DNA of 64,000 bases from Nocardiopsis sinuspersici (GCA_008638415.1 VWVT01000004.1:248001-312000); one strand, 5' to 3'; shown: positions 35,743 to 45,139, counted from the first letter of the stretch. A program made the numbers and translations. The notes: a model not told the origin generated them from the letters alone.

Positions 35743-35850
35743 ACGAGCGGACCGCTGGTCGAACGAGTGGGTTCGGCCGGCGGTCCGCGTTCCTTGTCCT
35801 TTCGGACCCCGCATCGAGTGCCCGGGCGGCCGGACCGGAACCCGTGGGGA

Positions 35851-36663
35851 TCAGCGCTTGCGGGCGATGCCCCCCTGCATGGCGATGTCGGGAAGTGCGC
35901 CGAGCATGGGCTGCCCTCCCGTGCGCCAGAGCGTCACCGGCACGACTCCGGGTTCGAGCAGTTCCAGGCCGTCGAAGTAAGAGGCGAACTCATCCGGTGT
36001 GTGCGAGCGGTAGGCCAGGGCCGCTCCCTCGTTCCACTGGTCCAGCGCCGTGGCCGCACCGGGGTCCTCGGGCATGACGTGGTCGCCCACCATCACGAAG
36101 CTTCCCGGGGCGAGGGCGTCCTTGTAGCGGTTCATGGTGTCGAGGGCCACCGCCAGGTCGGGGATGTGCCCGAGCGTGCCCACGACGCTGAGCGCCACGG
36201 GCCGGTCGAAGTCCAGCAGCTCGCTCGCCGCCTCCAGGACCCTGTCGGTGTTGCGCAGGTCGGTGTCCACGAACTGGGTGGCGCCCTCCTCGCTGCTCAC
36301 CAGCAGGGCCCGGGCGTGGGCCAGGACCATCGGGTCGTTGTCGACGTAGACCACCCGGGACTCGGGGGCCACGGACTGGGCCACCTCGTGGGTGTTGTCG
36401 TACGTGGGCAGGCCCGTGCCGATGTCCAGGAACTGCCGGATCCCCTCGTCGCGGGCCAGGAGGGTGATGCCGCGGACGAGGAAGTCACGGCCCGCCCGGG
36501 CGTCGACGGCGATGTTCGGGTAGGTGCTCAGGATCTGCTCGCCGAGCTCGCGGTCGACGGGGTAGTGGTCCTTGCCGCCGAGCCAGTAGTTCCACACCCG
36601 CGCGGAGTGCGCCACGGTGGTGTCGACGCCCGCCGGGGGTGCGGAGTCAGGGAAGTGGGTCAT
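35851..36663 (-). CDS. SAM-dependent methyltransferase of the actinomycete S-adenosyl methyltransferase family (Methyltransf_19/DUF574)
   Basis: The 270-residue protein has the family marks: SARVWNYWLGGKDHYPVDRE, the SAM-binding IRQFLDIGTGLPTYDNTHEVAQ (split at the glycine loop), VVYVDNDPMVLAHARALL and a C-terminal LLEPGVVPVTLWR. This family is greatly expanded in actinomycetes and often lies beside XRE/DUF397 regulators; natural substrates are unknown. Its ATG overlaps the stop of a small upstream reading frame (ATGA at 36660-36663), implying coupling. Confidence 0.88.
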   Translation of the reverse strand: MTHFPDSAPPAGVDTTVAHSARVWNYWLGGKDHYPVDRELGEQILSTYPNIAVDARAGRDFLVRGITLLARDEGIRQFLDIGTGLPTYDNTHEVAQSVAPESRVVYVDNDPMVLAHARALLVSSEEGATQFVDTDLRNTDRVLEAASELLDFDRPVALSVVGTLGHIPDLAVALDTMNRYKDALAPGSFVMVGDHVMPEDPGAATALDQWNEGAALAYRSHTPDEFASYFDGLELLEPGVVPVTLWRTGGQPMLGALPDIAMQGGIARKR

Positions 36664-36863
36664 CGTGTTCGTCCGATCCGTTCGTGTGCGGCTCTGTCCT
36701 CCCGGGGCTCGCGGGCGGCGCCGCCGTACCGGGTGGTCTCCTCGGGCCGGTCCGCACCCGCGGAACCCGAGCGCCCGAACGGGACGGAGACCACGCCGGG
36801 CCCCAGTGGTTCCCGCCCGCTGAAGAGCCTCGACCATGCCGCCTCGGAGGGACCGTCCGTCAC
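36660..36863 (-). CDS. Small upstream protein coupled to the methyltransferase gene
   Basis: A 67-residue reading frame from GTG 36863 (VTDGPSEAAWSRLFSGREPL) to a TGA that overlaps the methyltransferase ATG (ATGA). GAGAGG lies about 9 bases before the GTG. Similar genes near Methyltransf_19 are often DUF397 proteins, but DUF397 motifs are not clear here. The tight overlap and RBS support translation; no function can be given. The 391 bp upstream (36864-37254) contain no further gene or repeat that I can support. Confidence 0.45.
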   Translation of the reverse strand: MTDGPSEAAWSRLFSGREPLGPGVVSVPFGRSGSAGADRPEETTRYGGAAREPREDRAAHERIGRTR

Positions 36864-37254
36864 GGGATGCCTCTCGGTCGGCAGGGGGTGGTGCGCGTAT
36901 TGTCCCGGTCGCCGAGTGTTGTGCGCAACCCCGAAAGCCCTGTGGGACAGGCGTTCGCGTTGACCAGCCGATACTCGCGCCGGGTTCGTGGAGACGGGTC
37001 CGGGCAAGCCGGGCGAACCAGGCCAGAGCTCCGGAATCCGGACCGGACACATCGGGTGAACCGGTCAGGCCGAAGCGGGCCCCGAACGGCGGTCCCCCAT
37101 CAGGCGCGGACCAGTCGCGAATCAGTGGCCCGACACCGGCGGTTCGCGGGTGACACCGCCGTATCCGTCGTGCGAATTTTGCAGGACCCCCCGTTGCACA
37201 GACCACCCAGCGCCCGGTACGGCGCTCCGGCGCTGAGACGAGGAGTCACGCCAC

Positions 37255-37974
37255 ATGGGAGATTTTCTGACCGGGGTCGAAGGCGGCGTCCGCATCGACT
37301 GGACGACGATGCCCACGTACAACACCGTGATGGCGGTCGCGGCGGGAGCCGGGCTGATCCTGGTGGTGGCGCTGGGCCGCACGCTGTTGCGCGGTCGGCG
37401 GATCGTGCCGGACGGATGGGCCCTGGCCTTCGGAACGCTGGGTCTGCTGCTGGCGACCACGGGCCTGCACATGACCCTGACCTGGCCGCTCGCGGCGGGC
37501 GGGTTCGCCTTCGACAACATCATCTTCGGCGAGCCGAGTCTGGTGTTCGGCGTACTGCTGCTGGCCGCGGCCCTGTACCTGTGGAAGCGCGGTGACGCCC
37601 TGGCCGGCCACGAGAACCCCGCCGCGCACGTCGCACGGGTGGCGGGCCCCGTCTCGGTGCTGGTGTTCGGCATGGGACTGGCGTCGCTCGGCATCGCCGC
37701 GGCGGGCTGGGTCTTCCAGCTGTTCGCGGCGCCGCCGCAGGAGCCCGTCTCCGGGGCGTTCAGCGAGTACCCGTGGCTGGAGGCGGCCTTCATCTCCGGG
37801 CTCTACGCCCTCGTGGGGGTGGGAGCGGTGCTGTTCCCGTTCGCCCTCAGGTCCCTGAAGTCCCGGCTGTGGACCGTGGTCGGCGTCGTGTGGGGACTGG
37901 CGGGGATCGTGTTCCTGCTGTTCGGGGCGCTGAACTACTACACGCACATCGGCCTGGTGGTCAACACGATGTGA
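37255..37974 (+). CDS. DUF981 family membrane protein
   Basis: The 239-residue protein has about seven hydrophobic segments (for example YNTVMAVAAGAGLILVVAL, LAFGTLGLLLATTGLHMTLT, VSVLVFGMGLASLGIAAAGW, VGVVWGLAGIVFLLFGAL). The pattern TWPL then FDNIIFGEPSLVFGVLLLAAA matches DUF981, an uncharacterised family of prokaryotic membrane proteins. ATG at 37255 follows GACGAGGAG at proper distance. It is alone, divergent from the methyltransferase cluster. Confidence 0.8.
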   Translation: MGDFLTGVEGGVRIDWTTMPTYNTVMAVAAGAGLILVVALGRTLLRGRRIVPDGWALAFGTLGLLLATTGLHMTLTWPLAAGGFAFDNIIFGEPSLVFGVLLLAAALYLWKRGDALAGHENPAAHVARVAGPVSVLVFGMGLASLGIAAAGWVFQLFAAPPQEPVSGAFSEYPWLEAAFISGLYALVGVGAVLFPFALRSLKSRLWTVVGVVWGLAGIVFLLFGALNYYTHIGLVVNTM

Positions 37975-38081
37975 GCCCGGGGCCGTTCGCGGAGCGGGTG
38001 GAGCGGAGCCGGGACGCGCTCGCGTGACCGGTCTTCCGTGCGCACGCCGCCGCACGCGGGCGGGGAGGCCACAATGGGGGG

Positions 38082-38519
38082 ATGTCGCAGCGCAGATCAC
38101 GCCACCAGCGGTCCCCGTCCTCCCCGCCCGCGGTCGAGGCCGCCGCCCCCTGCCCCTGCGGGAGGTCCGCGGCCTACCGGGACTGCTGCGGCCGCCTGCA
38201 CCGGGGAGAGGCCAAGGCATCCACCGCCGAGCAGCTCATGCGCTCGCGCTACAGCGCCTTCGCCGTCGGCGACCGCGGCCACCTGCTGCGGACCTGGCAT
38301 CCCGACACCCGGCCACGGCGCCTGGAACCGGACCCGGGCACCGAGTGGGTGCGCCTGGAGATCCTGTCCACGACCGGCGGGACCCCCTTCCACAACGAGG
38401 GCACGGTCGCCTTCCGCGCGGTCCACCGGGAGGGCGGCCACGAGGGGGTCCTCGACGAACACAGCCGCTTCGTGCGGCACGAGGGCGCCTGGGTCTACCT
38501 CGACGCCCTCCCGGACTGA
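38082..38519 (+). CDS. YchJ family SEC-C motif protein
   Basis: The 145-residue protein starts with an SEC-C zinc motif (CPCGRSAAYRDCCGRLHRGE), then LMRSRYSAFAVGDRGHLLRTWHP, the UPF0225/YchJ domain, an NTF2-like fold. The family is widespread and uncharacterised. A CACAAT box 6 bases before ATG 38082 fits a leaderless transcript. No partner is obvious. Confidence 0.88.
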   Translation: MSQRRSRHQRSPSSPPAVEAAAPCPCGRSAAYRDCCGRLHRGEAKASTAEQLMRSRYSAFAVGDRGHLLRTWHPDTRPRRLEPDPGTEWVRLEILSTTGGTPFHNEGTVAFRAVHREGGHEGVLDEHSRFVRHEGAWVYLDALPD

Positions 38520-38646
38520 AGGCGCCCTTCCGGACCGAGTCGGACACGCTCCCGCGACAGGGTAGGAAGGAAGGAAGGCGCGGATCGCGTCACCTTCACC
38601 GGACCCGCCGCACAGGCCACACGCCCACACGGACACGGAGCGCACC

Positions 38647-40251
38647 ATGACCACCCCATCCCCCGGCCCGCTGGAGCAGGGAGACCTCATCCAGGACCTC
38701 GCCAGGAGACTGGTCGCGGTCACCCCCGAGGGCTGGCAGCAGCTCACCTATCTGGCCAGGGTGATCGGCGCCCACCAGAGCGACATGTTCGCCGTCCAGG
38801 ACGCGGACGGCCAGGTCCGGCAGGCGGAGGTGCCCGAGGGCGTCGTGGAGACGGTCGCCGAGCTCAAGCGGTCCTGCTTCCAGGAGGGCAGGGGCACCTG
38901 GCTCTCCATGATCGTCTCGGTCCACCACTCCCACCAGCTCAACATCGAGTACAACCACGACACCGAGCCCGAGCTGCCCTTCGAGGTGAGCCCGCTCGTC
39001 TACGCGCAGGAGCTGGAGCGCTTCCCCCGGTCCCAGGACCAGATCCCGGACTGGTTCGCCGCCAGACTCGACCAGGCGCGGGAGTTGGACCCCGACCGGA
39101 TGGTGGCGGAGTTCGGCAACGCCATGGTGCAGGCGTGCGCCAACGAGGGGCTCAAGGCCGACTACCTGCCGCCGACCAGCCTGCGTGTGGCCGCGTCCGA
39201 CGGCACGACCCTGCTGGAGGGAGACCTCGGGGACACCTTCGACCAGGCGATCATCTCCCCGATCGAGCACCAGGCGAGCCTGGCGGCCCACTTCGCGGGC
39301 TACATGGCCCGCGCCGCGCAGGAGCGGGAGGAGACCGCCGGGGAGCACCCCGTGGACCCCGGTGACACGGTGGCCGGGGCCCTGGTCACCGCCTTCGCCG
39401 AAGCCGGGGCGCAGGTGTCCTTCCAGGACGCGGACACCCTGGTCCTGCCGCTGCCCGACGGCAACCAGGCCAGCACCGACATCAGCGGCCTGCGTTCGGC
39501 GCTGGGCGGGGCCACTCCCGAGCAGATCGCGGACAACACCGCCGCGTTCGCCCGCGCGGCCCTCGACCAGCTGGGGCAGGCCGTCCGGCGTGAGGCCGGG
39601 TCCGACGACCCCGCCGGGCAGCTCCGGGTCCGCCTCTACCCGGTCTCCGCCTTCCCCGAGGGGGTGCTGGACTCCCTCGTGGCCCGGGAGATCGCCCCCG
39701 GCCTGTGGCAGACCGTGGTCGTGGACACCCCCGAGTCGCTACAGCCGCTGCCCCGGCAGGTGCACGAGCGCTCCGAGCGCTCCGACGGAGAGGTCTTCGC
39801 CCAGGCCGTGTCCGCCTCCGTGGACGAGGACGTCGAGACGAGCGAGCACGACCTCAACGGGGCCCGCATCGTGCACATCGGCGGCCGGCACCCCTATGTG
39901 GCGGCGCAGGCGCACGTCCTGGACCGCCACCTGGGCGACCTTCCGCACGGCGCGCTGGTGGCGCTCCCCGTGCCCGAGGTACTCATCGCCCACCCCCTGG
40001 GACAGGGGAACCCGGTCGCCGCCATGGACGACATGCGCCAGATCGCCGAGCGCTTCACCGCCGACGGCGACAAGCCCATCAGCTCCCAGCTCTACTGGTG
40101 GCACCCCGACTCGCGCTCGCGCGAGCGGGGGACACCGCCCGACCTGCGTGCGGTGGGGGCCACGATCGACCACGAGGCGGGGTCGGTCTCACCGGACACC
40201 TCCGACGAGGAGTTCGGCTCCCTGCTGAAGTCGTTGATCCGGACCCACTGA
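38647..40251 (+). CDS. Large protein of unknown function with a YezG-like N-terminal domain
   Basis: The 534-residue protein is acidic and has no signal or membrane segment. The first 140 residues (GWQQLTYLARVIGAHQSDMF, LSMIVSVHHSHQLNIEYNHD) resemble the YezG/DUF600 immunity fold, a low-confidence reading. A middle part is helical, and the C-terminal 200 residues (DLPHGALVALPVPEVLIAHPL and QIAERFTADGDKPISSQLYWW) resemble DUF1444-like domains. The combination may be a toxin-immunity or scaffold protein. It is followed by a short hairpin; no toxin gene is adjacent. Confidence 0.65.
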   Translation: MTTPSPGPLEQGDLIQDLARRLVAVTPEGWQQLTYLARVIGAHQSDMFAVQDADGQVRQAEVPEGVVETVAELKRSCFQEGRGTWLSMIVSVHHSHQLNIEYNHDTEPELPFEVSPLVYAQELERFPRSQDQIPDWFAARLDQARELDPDRMVAEFGNAMVQACANEGLKADYLPPTSLRVAASDGTTLLEGDLGDTFDQAIISPIEHQASLAAHFAGYMARAAQEREETAGEHPVDPGDTVAGALVTAFAEAGAQVSFQDADTLVLPLPDGNQASTDISGLRSALGGATPEQIADNTAAFARAALDQLGQAVRREAGSDDPAGQLRVRLYPVSAFPEGVLDSLVAREIAPGLWQTVVVDTPESLQPLPRQVHERSERSDGEVFAQAVSASVDEDVETSEHDLNGARIVHIGGRHPYVAAQAHVLDRHLGDLPHGALVALPVPEVLIAHPLGQGNPVAAMDDMRQIAERFTADGDKPISSQLYWWHPDSRSRERGTPPDLRAVGATIDHEAGSVSPDTSDEEFGSLLKSLIRTH

Positions 40252-40470
40252 CATCCTCTTCCGGCTGAAGCCGGGAGAATCCAACCACCCGTCAGCGCGG
40301 ATCGCCGGTGGTCGACGCTTCACAGCCCGGGTAGCCCCGAAGGCTCCACGCCCTGACAGGGCCTGCCCGGCCCCGTGGCCCTCGGCCGTCGGGCCGCTGT
40401 GGAACGGCACACGCTGGCGGGCGGGGCGGTTCACCCACCGGACGAAGCCGGTGGCGCTCTCGTGGGGGAA
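40252..40470. other. Possible IS200/IS605-type end without transposase
   Basis: Directly after the stop codon comes GACATCCTCTTCCGGCTGAA-type sequence with a CCGGC-TGAA-GCCGG stem (40261-40273) followed by GAGAATCC, which resembles the terminal hairpins of IS605/TnpB elements in actinomycetes. The CGCTTCACAGCC segment 40 bases on also recalls TnpB-associated sequence. No tnpA or tnpB reading frame is present. It may be a decayed end, an omega-RNA remnant, or simply a terminator. The 416-bp gap 40252-40667 has no gene. Confidence 0.35.
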
Positions 40471-40504
40471 CGGTAGCGGGTACCGGGTACCGGGTAGCGG
40501 GTAG
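40471..40504. repeat. Heptamer tandem repeat
   Basis: Four CGGGTAS heptamers (CGGGTAC twice, CGGGTAG twice, 40477-40504) follow a shortened CGGTAG unit. They lie just before the long hairpin at 40520. Their function is unknown; the phase does not match a helical turn. Confidence 0.65.
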
Positions 40505-40519
40505 CCGAGAAGGCGTTGG

Positions 40520-40569
40520 CCGGAGTCTTCGGGACCTTCCGGGGCCTCGGAAGGCCCCGAAGACTCCGG
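40520..40569. terminator. Strong 22-bp hairpin upstream of the phosphatase gene
   Basis: Arms 40520-40541 and 40548-40569 pair over 22 bp with one mismatch around a 6-nt loop (outer arm CCGGAGTCTTCGGG). It lies 98 bp before the phosphatase ATG, which is co-directional with the preceding gene, so it may be a terminator of upstream transcription, an attenuator, or a palindromic repeat. Confidence 0.7.
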
Positions 40570-40667
40570 TGTCCCCGGGAATCCGGGCCACGGGCCGCGG
40601 GGGTGCCCGTCGGCGCCTTCCGTATCCGTGACCCGGTCCACCCGCCGGAGGAAAGGCCAGGTGAGAC

Positions 40668-41999
40668 ATGTCCGCCACCACGCTCCGCTCCGTGCCGGAC
40701 CGCGTACCGGCGGTCCTGTGCGGCGCCGCCGTCGCGGCCGGACTGTGCGCCTGCGCTCCCCAGACCCCGGACACGAGCACCGTCGACCACGTCCTCCTCT
40801 CGCCCACCACGGCCCCCAGCACCCAGCAGAACGTGACATGGCGCGCGGCCGGGGCCGAGGAGTCCTTCCTGGAGATCGGGATCAGGGACAAGCCCGAACA
40901 GACCACCCTGGTGCAGGGCAGGTCCACCGGTGGAGAGGAGTTCGACTCCGCCTTCGCGGCCACGGCCACCGGCCTGGAGCCGGGTACCGTCTACCGCTAC
41001 CGGATCGGCAGGGGCAGCGGCGAGGACGGCGGTGGCGGCGACGGGGGAGACGGAGAAGGCGACGACGCGGTCAGCGACTGGTACACCTTCACCACCGCCG
41101 CCGAGCAGGCCGAGCCCTTCAACTTCCTGTACTTCGGCGACGTCCAGAACGACATCACCGACGAGGCGGCCCCCGTCATCCGGGCCGGCCTGGAGGCCGC
41201 CCCCAACGCCCGGCTGGCCGTGCACGCCGGAGACCTGGTCGACTCGGCCGGCAGCGACTCCCAGTGGGACGCGTGGTTCGACGCCTTCGGCCCCCTGGCC
41301 ACCGGCGGCATGAACCACCTGGTCGCCCCCGGCAACCACGACTACGGCTCCGAGGGGCTGAGCGACCACTGGGTCCCCCAGTTCCCCGGCGCGGGCAACG
41401 GCCCCGAACGGTCCGAGAAGCTGACCAGGACCGTCTACCACACCGACTACCAGGGGGTGCGTTTCGTGGTGCTCGACTCCAACTACCGCGACGCCGCTCC
41501 GCACAGCACCGACCGGTGGCTGGACACGCAGCGGCGGTGGCTGGAACAGGTGCTGGACGACAACCCCCACCAGTGGTCCGTGGTCACCTTCCACCACCCG
41601 GTCTTCTCCAGCTCCATGAGGAGCGACAACGAGGCGCTGCGCGAGGCGTGGCTCCCGGTACTGGAGGAGTACGACGTGGACCTGGTCCTACAGGGCCACG
41701 ACCACTCCTACAGCCGAGGCAACCTGACCGAGCACCGCACGCGGGACCCCGACGTGCACACCGGCCCCGTCTACGTGACCGCGGTGACCGGGCCCAAGCT
41801 GTACGAGGCGAGGAAGGACGACTGGACCGAGAACGGCGCCGAGGTCCGCGTGCAGCGCACCGGGGTCCAGACCTTCCAGAGGATCTCGGTGGAGGGCGAC
41901 ACCCTGGTGTACAGGGCCAGCACCGCCGAGGGGGAGAGGGTGGACTTCTTCACCATCGACGAGGAGGGGGACGGCAAGCGCGTCATCGACGGCCCCTGA
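40668..41999 (+). CDS. Secreted purple acid phosphatase-like metallophosphoesterase (lipoprotein)
   Basis: The 443-residue protein has a signal with lipobox AGLCAC near residue 28, an N-terminal fibronectin-like domain (VTWRAAGAEESFLEI to YRYRIG) interrupted by a Gly/Asp-rich loop, and a metallophosphoesterase domain: FGDVQND, HAGDLVDSAG, PGNHDYGSEG, VTFHHPVFS and QGHDHSYSRG. These supply the two-metal site of purple acid phosphatases. It probably releases phosphate outside the cell. Its last 17 bases overlap the convergent DNA methylase gene. Confidence 0.88.
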   Translation: MSATTLRSVPDRVPAVLCGAAVAAGLCACAPQTPDTSTVDHVLLSPTTAPSTQQNVTWRAAGAEESFLEIGIRDKPEQTTLVQGRSTGGEEFDSAFAATATGLEPGTVYRYRIGRGSGEDGGGGDGGDGEGDDAVSDWYTFTTAAEQAEPFNFLYFGDVQNDITDEAAPVIRAGLEAAPNARLAVHAGDLVDSAGSDSQWDAWFDAFGPLATGGMNHLVAPGNHDYGSEGLSDHWVPQFPGAGNGPERSEKLTRTVYHTDYQGVRFVVLDSNYRDAAPHSTDRWLDTQRRWLEQVLDDNPHQWSVVTFHHPVFSSSMRSDNEALREAWLPVLEEYDVDLVLQGHDHSYSRGNLTEHRTRDPDVHTGPVYVTAVTGPKLYEARKDDWTENGAEVRVQRTGVQTFQRISVEGDTLVYRASTAEGERVDFFTIDEEGDGKRVIDGP

Positions 42000-44127
42000 C
42001 CCCGCCGGGCCGGGACGCGTGGTCGGCGGTCTCCCACTGCCCGGCGATCAGGTCCACGGCCTGGTCGGCCAGCTCCCCGCCCCACTCCTGGAACTCCAGG
42101 AGCGCCTCGCGAAACCTCGACACCTGCCGGAAGAGCTCCCCGTACCGGCGCTGCTCCTCCACCGGCAGCACCGGAAGCCGCATCCGGGCCGGATCCACCC
42201 TCAACTGGCCGCGCATGCTGCTGCTCACCCGGGCGATGTTCCGCGACTCCCCGGAACTGGTGACGAAGCCCGCCAGGAACCACGGGTCGACCGCGCCCGG
42301 ATTCGTGCGCACCACGTACAGGCCGACGCCCGGGTAGGCCCCCGCGTCGTCGGCGGTCGCCACGCGGGCGGCGGGCCTGCGCGCCACGGCGGGCACGAGG
42401 ACGTCGCCCTCCTGGATCGGCGGGTTGCGCATCGGGTCGGCGTCGACCTCCTCCGTGCGCGAGGGGGCCGTCCCCCGCACCACGTCCTCACCGGTGACCA
42501 CCCTGGCGCTGGTGCGCGGACCGGCCTCCTCCGCCGAACGCCGGGGGACGGGCCGCCGGATCGTCACCGACCCGGCCCTGGCGAGTTCCCCGAGGGTGAC
42601 GAGCCCGGCCGCGTCGCCGCCGGGCTCGATCCGCGGCGCCTCGGGCAGGAGCGTGCGCAGTGTGCGCAGCGCGCCCTCCAGCCTCCTGCGGCGCTCGGAG
42701 AACAGCTCCAGGTCTCCGGTCGAGGTGCGCGGGAGCGGGAGGTGGAGGCGGGGGGTGAGGTCGACGTCCTCGTCCATCAGGTCGGCCACCTCCAGCACCC
42801 GCGCCGTTCCGGGCTGCTCGGCGAACCCGCTCGGGTCGGCCAGGTAGCCCTCCCACGCCCGGTCGACCAGGTCGACGACATGGTCCGCCGCGGGAACCTG
42901 CCCGGGCTCGTGCGGGGCGGTGTCCACGAGCAGGACCGGGGCGGGCACCTCGTCCCGGTCGGGGCGGCGCAGTACCCACAGCTGCAGGGGTACGGCGTAG
43001 TGGGCCGCGAACCCGGGCGGGAGCGATACCACCGCGCGGAACACGCCCGCGCGCAGCAGGGAGCGGCGGATACGGCGCCCCGACGGGCGCTGCGCGGCCC
43101 CCGGCGGCATCAGCACCACCGCCGAACCGCCGGGGCGCACCCGCGACAGGCAGTGCTGGACCCAGGCCAGGTCCGACTCCAGGCGCGGGGGCACACCGTG
43201 CGTCCACCGGGGGTCCTCCGCGAGTTCCTCGACGCCCCAGTTGCGCTCGCCGAACGGCGGGGCGCACAGGACCGTGCCGGCGCCGTCCGCCGAAAACGCG
43301 GGGGAGCGCAGGGCGTCCGCCACGCGCAGGTCCGCCTCCTCGGACAGGGCGTCGGCGAAGGCCAGCCGCAGCGCGCCCAGCCACACCGACGCCGGGTCCC
43401 GGTCCTGGCCCAGCAGGGCGCGCTGCCCGCCACGCGCGGCGGCGAGCAGGAGCTCGCCCCGTCCGCAGGCGGGATCGGCCACGGTGCTCCCGGTCCCGGT
43501 CCCGGTGCCGCTGTCCTCGGCCACGGCGCTCCCGGTTCCGGCCAGGCGCACCATGAGGTCGGCCAGCTCGGGCGGAACCGTGTGCGAACCGGAGGGGGCG
43601 CGCTGGTCCAGGCGGCCCAGGAGGTGCCCGAACGCCGACCGCGGCCCGCTCCGGCGCGCGGCCCGCACGGCCGCGTCGGCCAGGACCTCCGCCTGCGCGT
43701 CGGGAACCGGTTCGGGGCGCCGGTCGGCCAGGTCGGCCAGGCCGGCCTGCTTCAGGGAGTCCTCGAAGGCCCGGCGCGCCTGCCGCAGCAGCGCGACCGG
43801 ATCGTCGGTGTCCATGGCACCGGGTTCGCGGTGCAGGTGGAGCAGGAGCACCCCGACCCAGACCAGGACCGAGTCGGCGGGAACCGAGGCGCGCAGGGAG
43901 TCCAGGGCCTGCCACAGCCGCTGCTCGGGGTCGATGCCCGAGACCTGGCGGTGGGTGGACAGCCACTCCTCCACCTGGCCCAGGTCGAACCGGGGGCTGC
44001 GGTCCGTGCCACCGACCGGCTTGGGGAAGTCGTCGTGCCGACGCCGCCAGTTGCTCACCGCGGTGGGCTTGACCCCCGCGATCCTGGCGATGTCAGCCGA
44101 GCTGACCTCCACGTCACCGGTGCCCAT
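41983..44127 (-). CDS. N-6 adenine DNA methylase-like protein with N-terminal HTH
   Basis: The 714-residue protein has an N-terminal helix-turn-helix (SSADIARIAGVKPTAVSNWRRR), a HsdM-like core with SAM motif I VADPACGRGELLLAAA near residue 216, and a C-terminal part resembling HsdS-type target recognition (VTLGELARAGSVTI, IQEGDVLVPAV and VEEQRRYGELFRQVSR). Motif IV, normally NPPF or DPPY, reads CAPPF near residue 288, so Asn is replaced by Ala. That may abolish methylation. No restriction subunit is adjacent. It could be an orphan methylase, a decoy or a DNA-binding regulator. Confidence 0.78.
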   Translation of the reverse strand: MGTGDVEVSSADIARIAGVKPTAVSNWRRRHDDFPKPVGGTDRSPRFDLGQVEEWLSTHRQVSGIDPEQRLWQALDSLRASVPADSVLVWVGVLLLHLHREPGAMDTDDPVALLRQARRAFEDSLKQAGLADLADRRPEPVPDAQAEVLADAAVRAARRSGPRSAFGHLLGRLDQRAPSGSHTVPPELADLMVRLAGTGSAVAEDSGTGTGTGSTVADPACGRGELLLAAARGGQRALLGQDRDPASVWLGALRLAFADALSEEADLRVADALRSPAFSADGAGTVLCAPPFGERNWGVEELAEDPRWTHGVPPRLESDLAWVQHCLSRVRPGGSAVVLMPPGAAQRPSGRRIRRSLLRAGVFRAVVSLPPGFAAHYAVPLQLWVLRRPDRDEVPAPVLLVDTAPHEPGQVPAADHVVDLVDRAWEGYLADPSGFAEQPGTARVLEVADLMDEDVDLTPRLHLPLPRTSTGDLELFSERRRRLEGALRTLRTLLPEAPRIEPGGDAAGLVTLGELARAGSVTIRRPVPRRSAEEAGPRTSARVVTGEDVVRGTAPSRTEEVDADPMRNPPIQEGDVLVPAVARRPAARVATADDAGAYPGVGLYVVRTNPGAVDPWFLAGFVTSSGESRNIARVSSSMRGQLRVDPARMRLPVLPVEEQRRYGELFRQVSRFREALLEFQEWGGELADQAVDLIAGQWETADHASRPGGVRGRR

Positions 44128-44416
44128 GGACCCATCCCGTCTGCGCCGACAGTTGACCGATCATGACTATACACACCCGTGTCCCGTATGGGCTCCGGAC
44201 GACTTCCCTGGCCGTTTCCCACCCGGAACAATCCCGTGGTTGGGCCACTTCACATATGCGCGGGTGTATGTGGGGCCGGGAGTGTACGCGGGAACGTCGG
44301 GGGTAGCCGTGCCAGTGCCGGCGGGTGCGGTGCGACTCCTTCGGGTACGCCTCGGGAAGCCGCCGCCCTGTACGGCCCGGCACGGTCCTCCTCGACGCGG
44401 ACCGGACGAGAGATCT

Positions 44417-45139
44417 GTGGGGGTGGCGCGGGTGCTGGAATGGTGGGAGTTCGCACTGCGGCTCGGCTGCGCGTTCGCCCTGGGAGCGCTGGTCGGTGTC
44501 GAACGCCAGTGGCGGGCGCGCATGGCGGGCCTGCGGACCAACGCGCTGGTCTCGGTGGGTTCGGCGCTGTTCGTGCTGCTGGCCGCGAACACCGTCGACG
44601 AGGTCAGCCCCACCCGTGTCGCGGCCCAGGTGGTGTCGGGCATCGGCTTCCTCGGTGCGGGCGTCATCCTGCGCGACGGCATCAACATCCGCGGCATCAA
44701 CACGGCGGCGACCATCTGGTGCGCGGCGGCCGTCGGAGTCCTGGCCGGGAGCGGCCTCTACGTGGGCGCGGCGATGGGTGCGGTGACGGTGGTGGGCGCC
44801 AACATCCTGCTGCGCCCGGTCGCCCGGCGGTTGCAGAAGCGCTCCAACGCCGAGACCCCGGACACCGACACCGTCTACCGGATCCGGGTCGTGTGCACGG
44901 ACTCCCAGGACACCCACGTGCGTGCCCTGCTGCTCCAGGCCCTGTCCGAGACCGAGTACACACTGCGCTCCCTGGACTGCCGCCGCTCCGACGGCGACGA
45001 GGACTCGATGACCGTCTACGCCGACATCGTCTTCAGCGGACACCAGGACGAGGTGATGGAACAACTCGTTCGCAGGCTCAGCCTGGAGCCGGAGGTGTCG
45101 TCCGTGCGCTGGCGTGAACTGGACGAGGAGTCCGAGTGA
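44417..45139 (+). CDS. MgtC/SapB family membrane protein
   Basis: The 240-residue protein has the MgtC N-terminal membrane half (LRLGCAFALGALVGVERQ, AAQVVSGIGFLGAGVILRDG, INTAATIWCAAAVGVLAG) and a C-terminal ACT-like cytoplasmic half (VYRIRVVCTDSQDTHVRALL). MgtC proteins help survival at low magnesium or inhibit F-ATPase in pathogens; the role here is unknown. GTG at 44417, 44423 or 44432 are all possible starts; the first follows GGACGAGAG. The 289-bp gap upstream holds no clear element. Confidence 0.87.
   Translation: MGVARVLEWWEFALRLGCAFALGALVGVERQWRARMAGLRTNALVSVGSALFVLLAANTVDEVSPTRVAAQVVSGIGFLGAGVILRDGINIRGINTAATIWCAAAVGVLAGSGLYVGAAMGAVTVVGANILLRPVARRLQKRSNAETPDTDTVYRIRVVCTDSQDTHVRALLLQALSETEYTLRSLDCRRSDGDEDSMTVYADIVFSGHQDEVMEQLVRRLSLEPEVSSVRWRELDEESE

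Noticed and set aside
40252-40667. Complete IS605 element
   Set aside because: No tnpA or tnpB frame is present; only one end-like hairpin, so it is listed as possible remnant.
44153-44173. TTGACC with a TATACA as promoter
   Set aside because: The spacing is only 9 bp; no acceptable promoter geometry.
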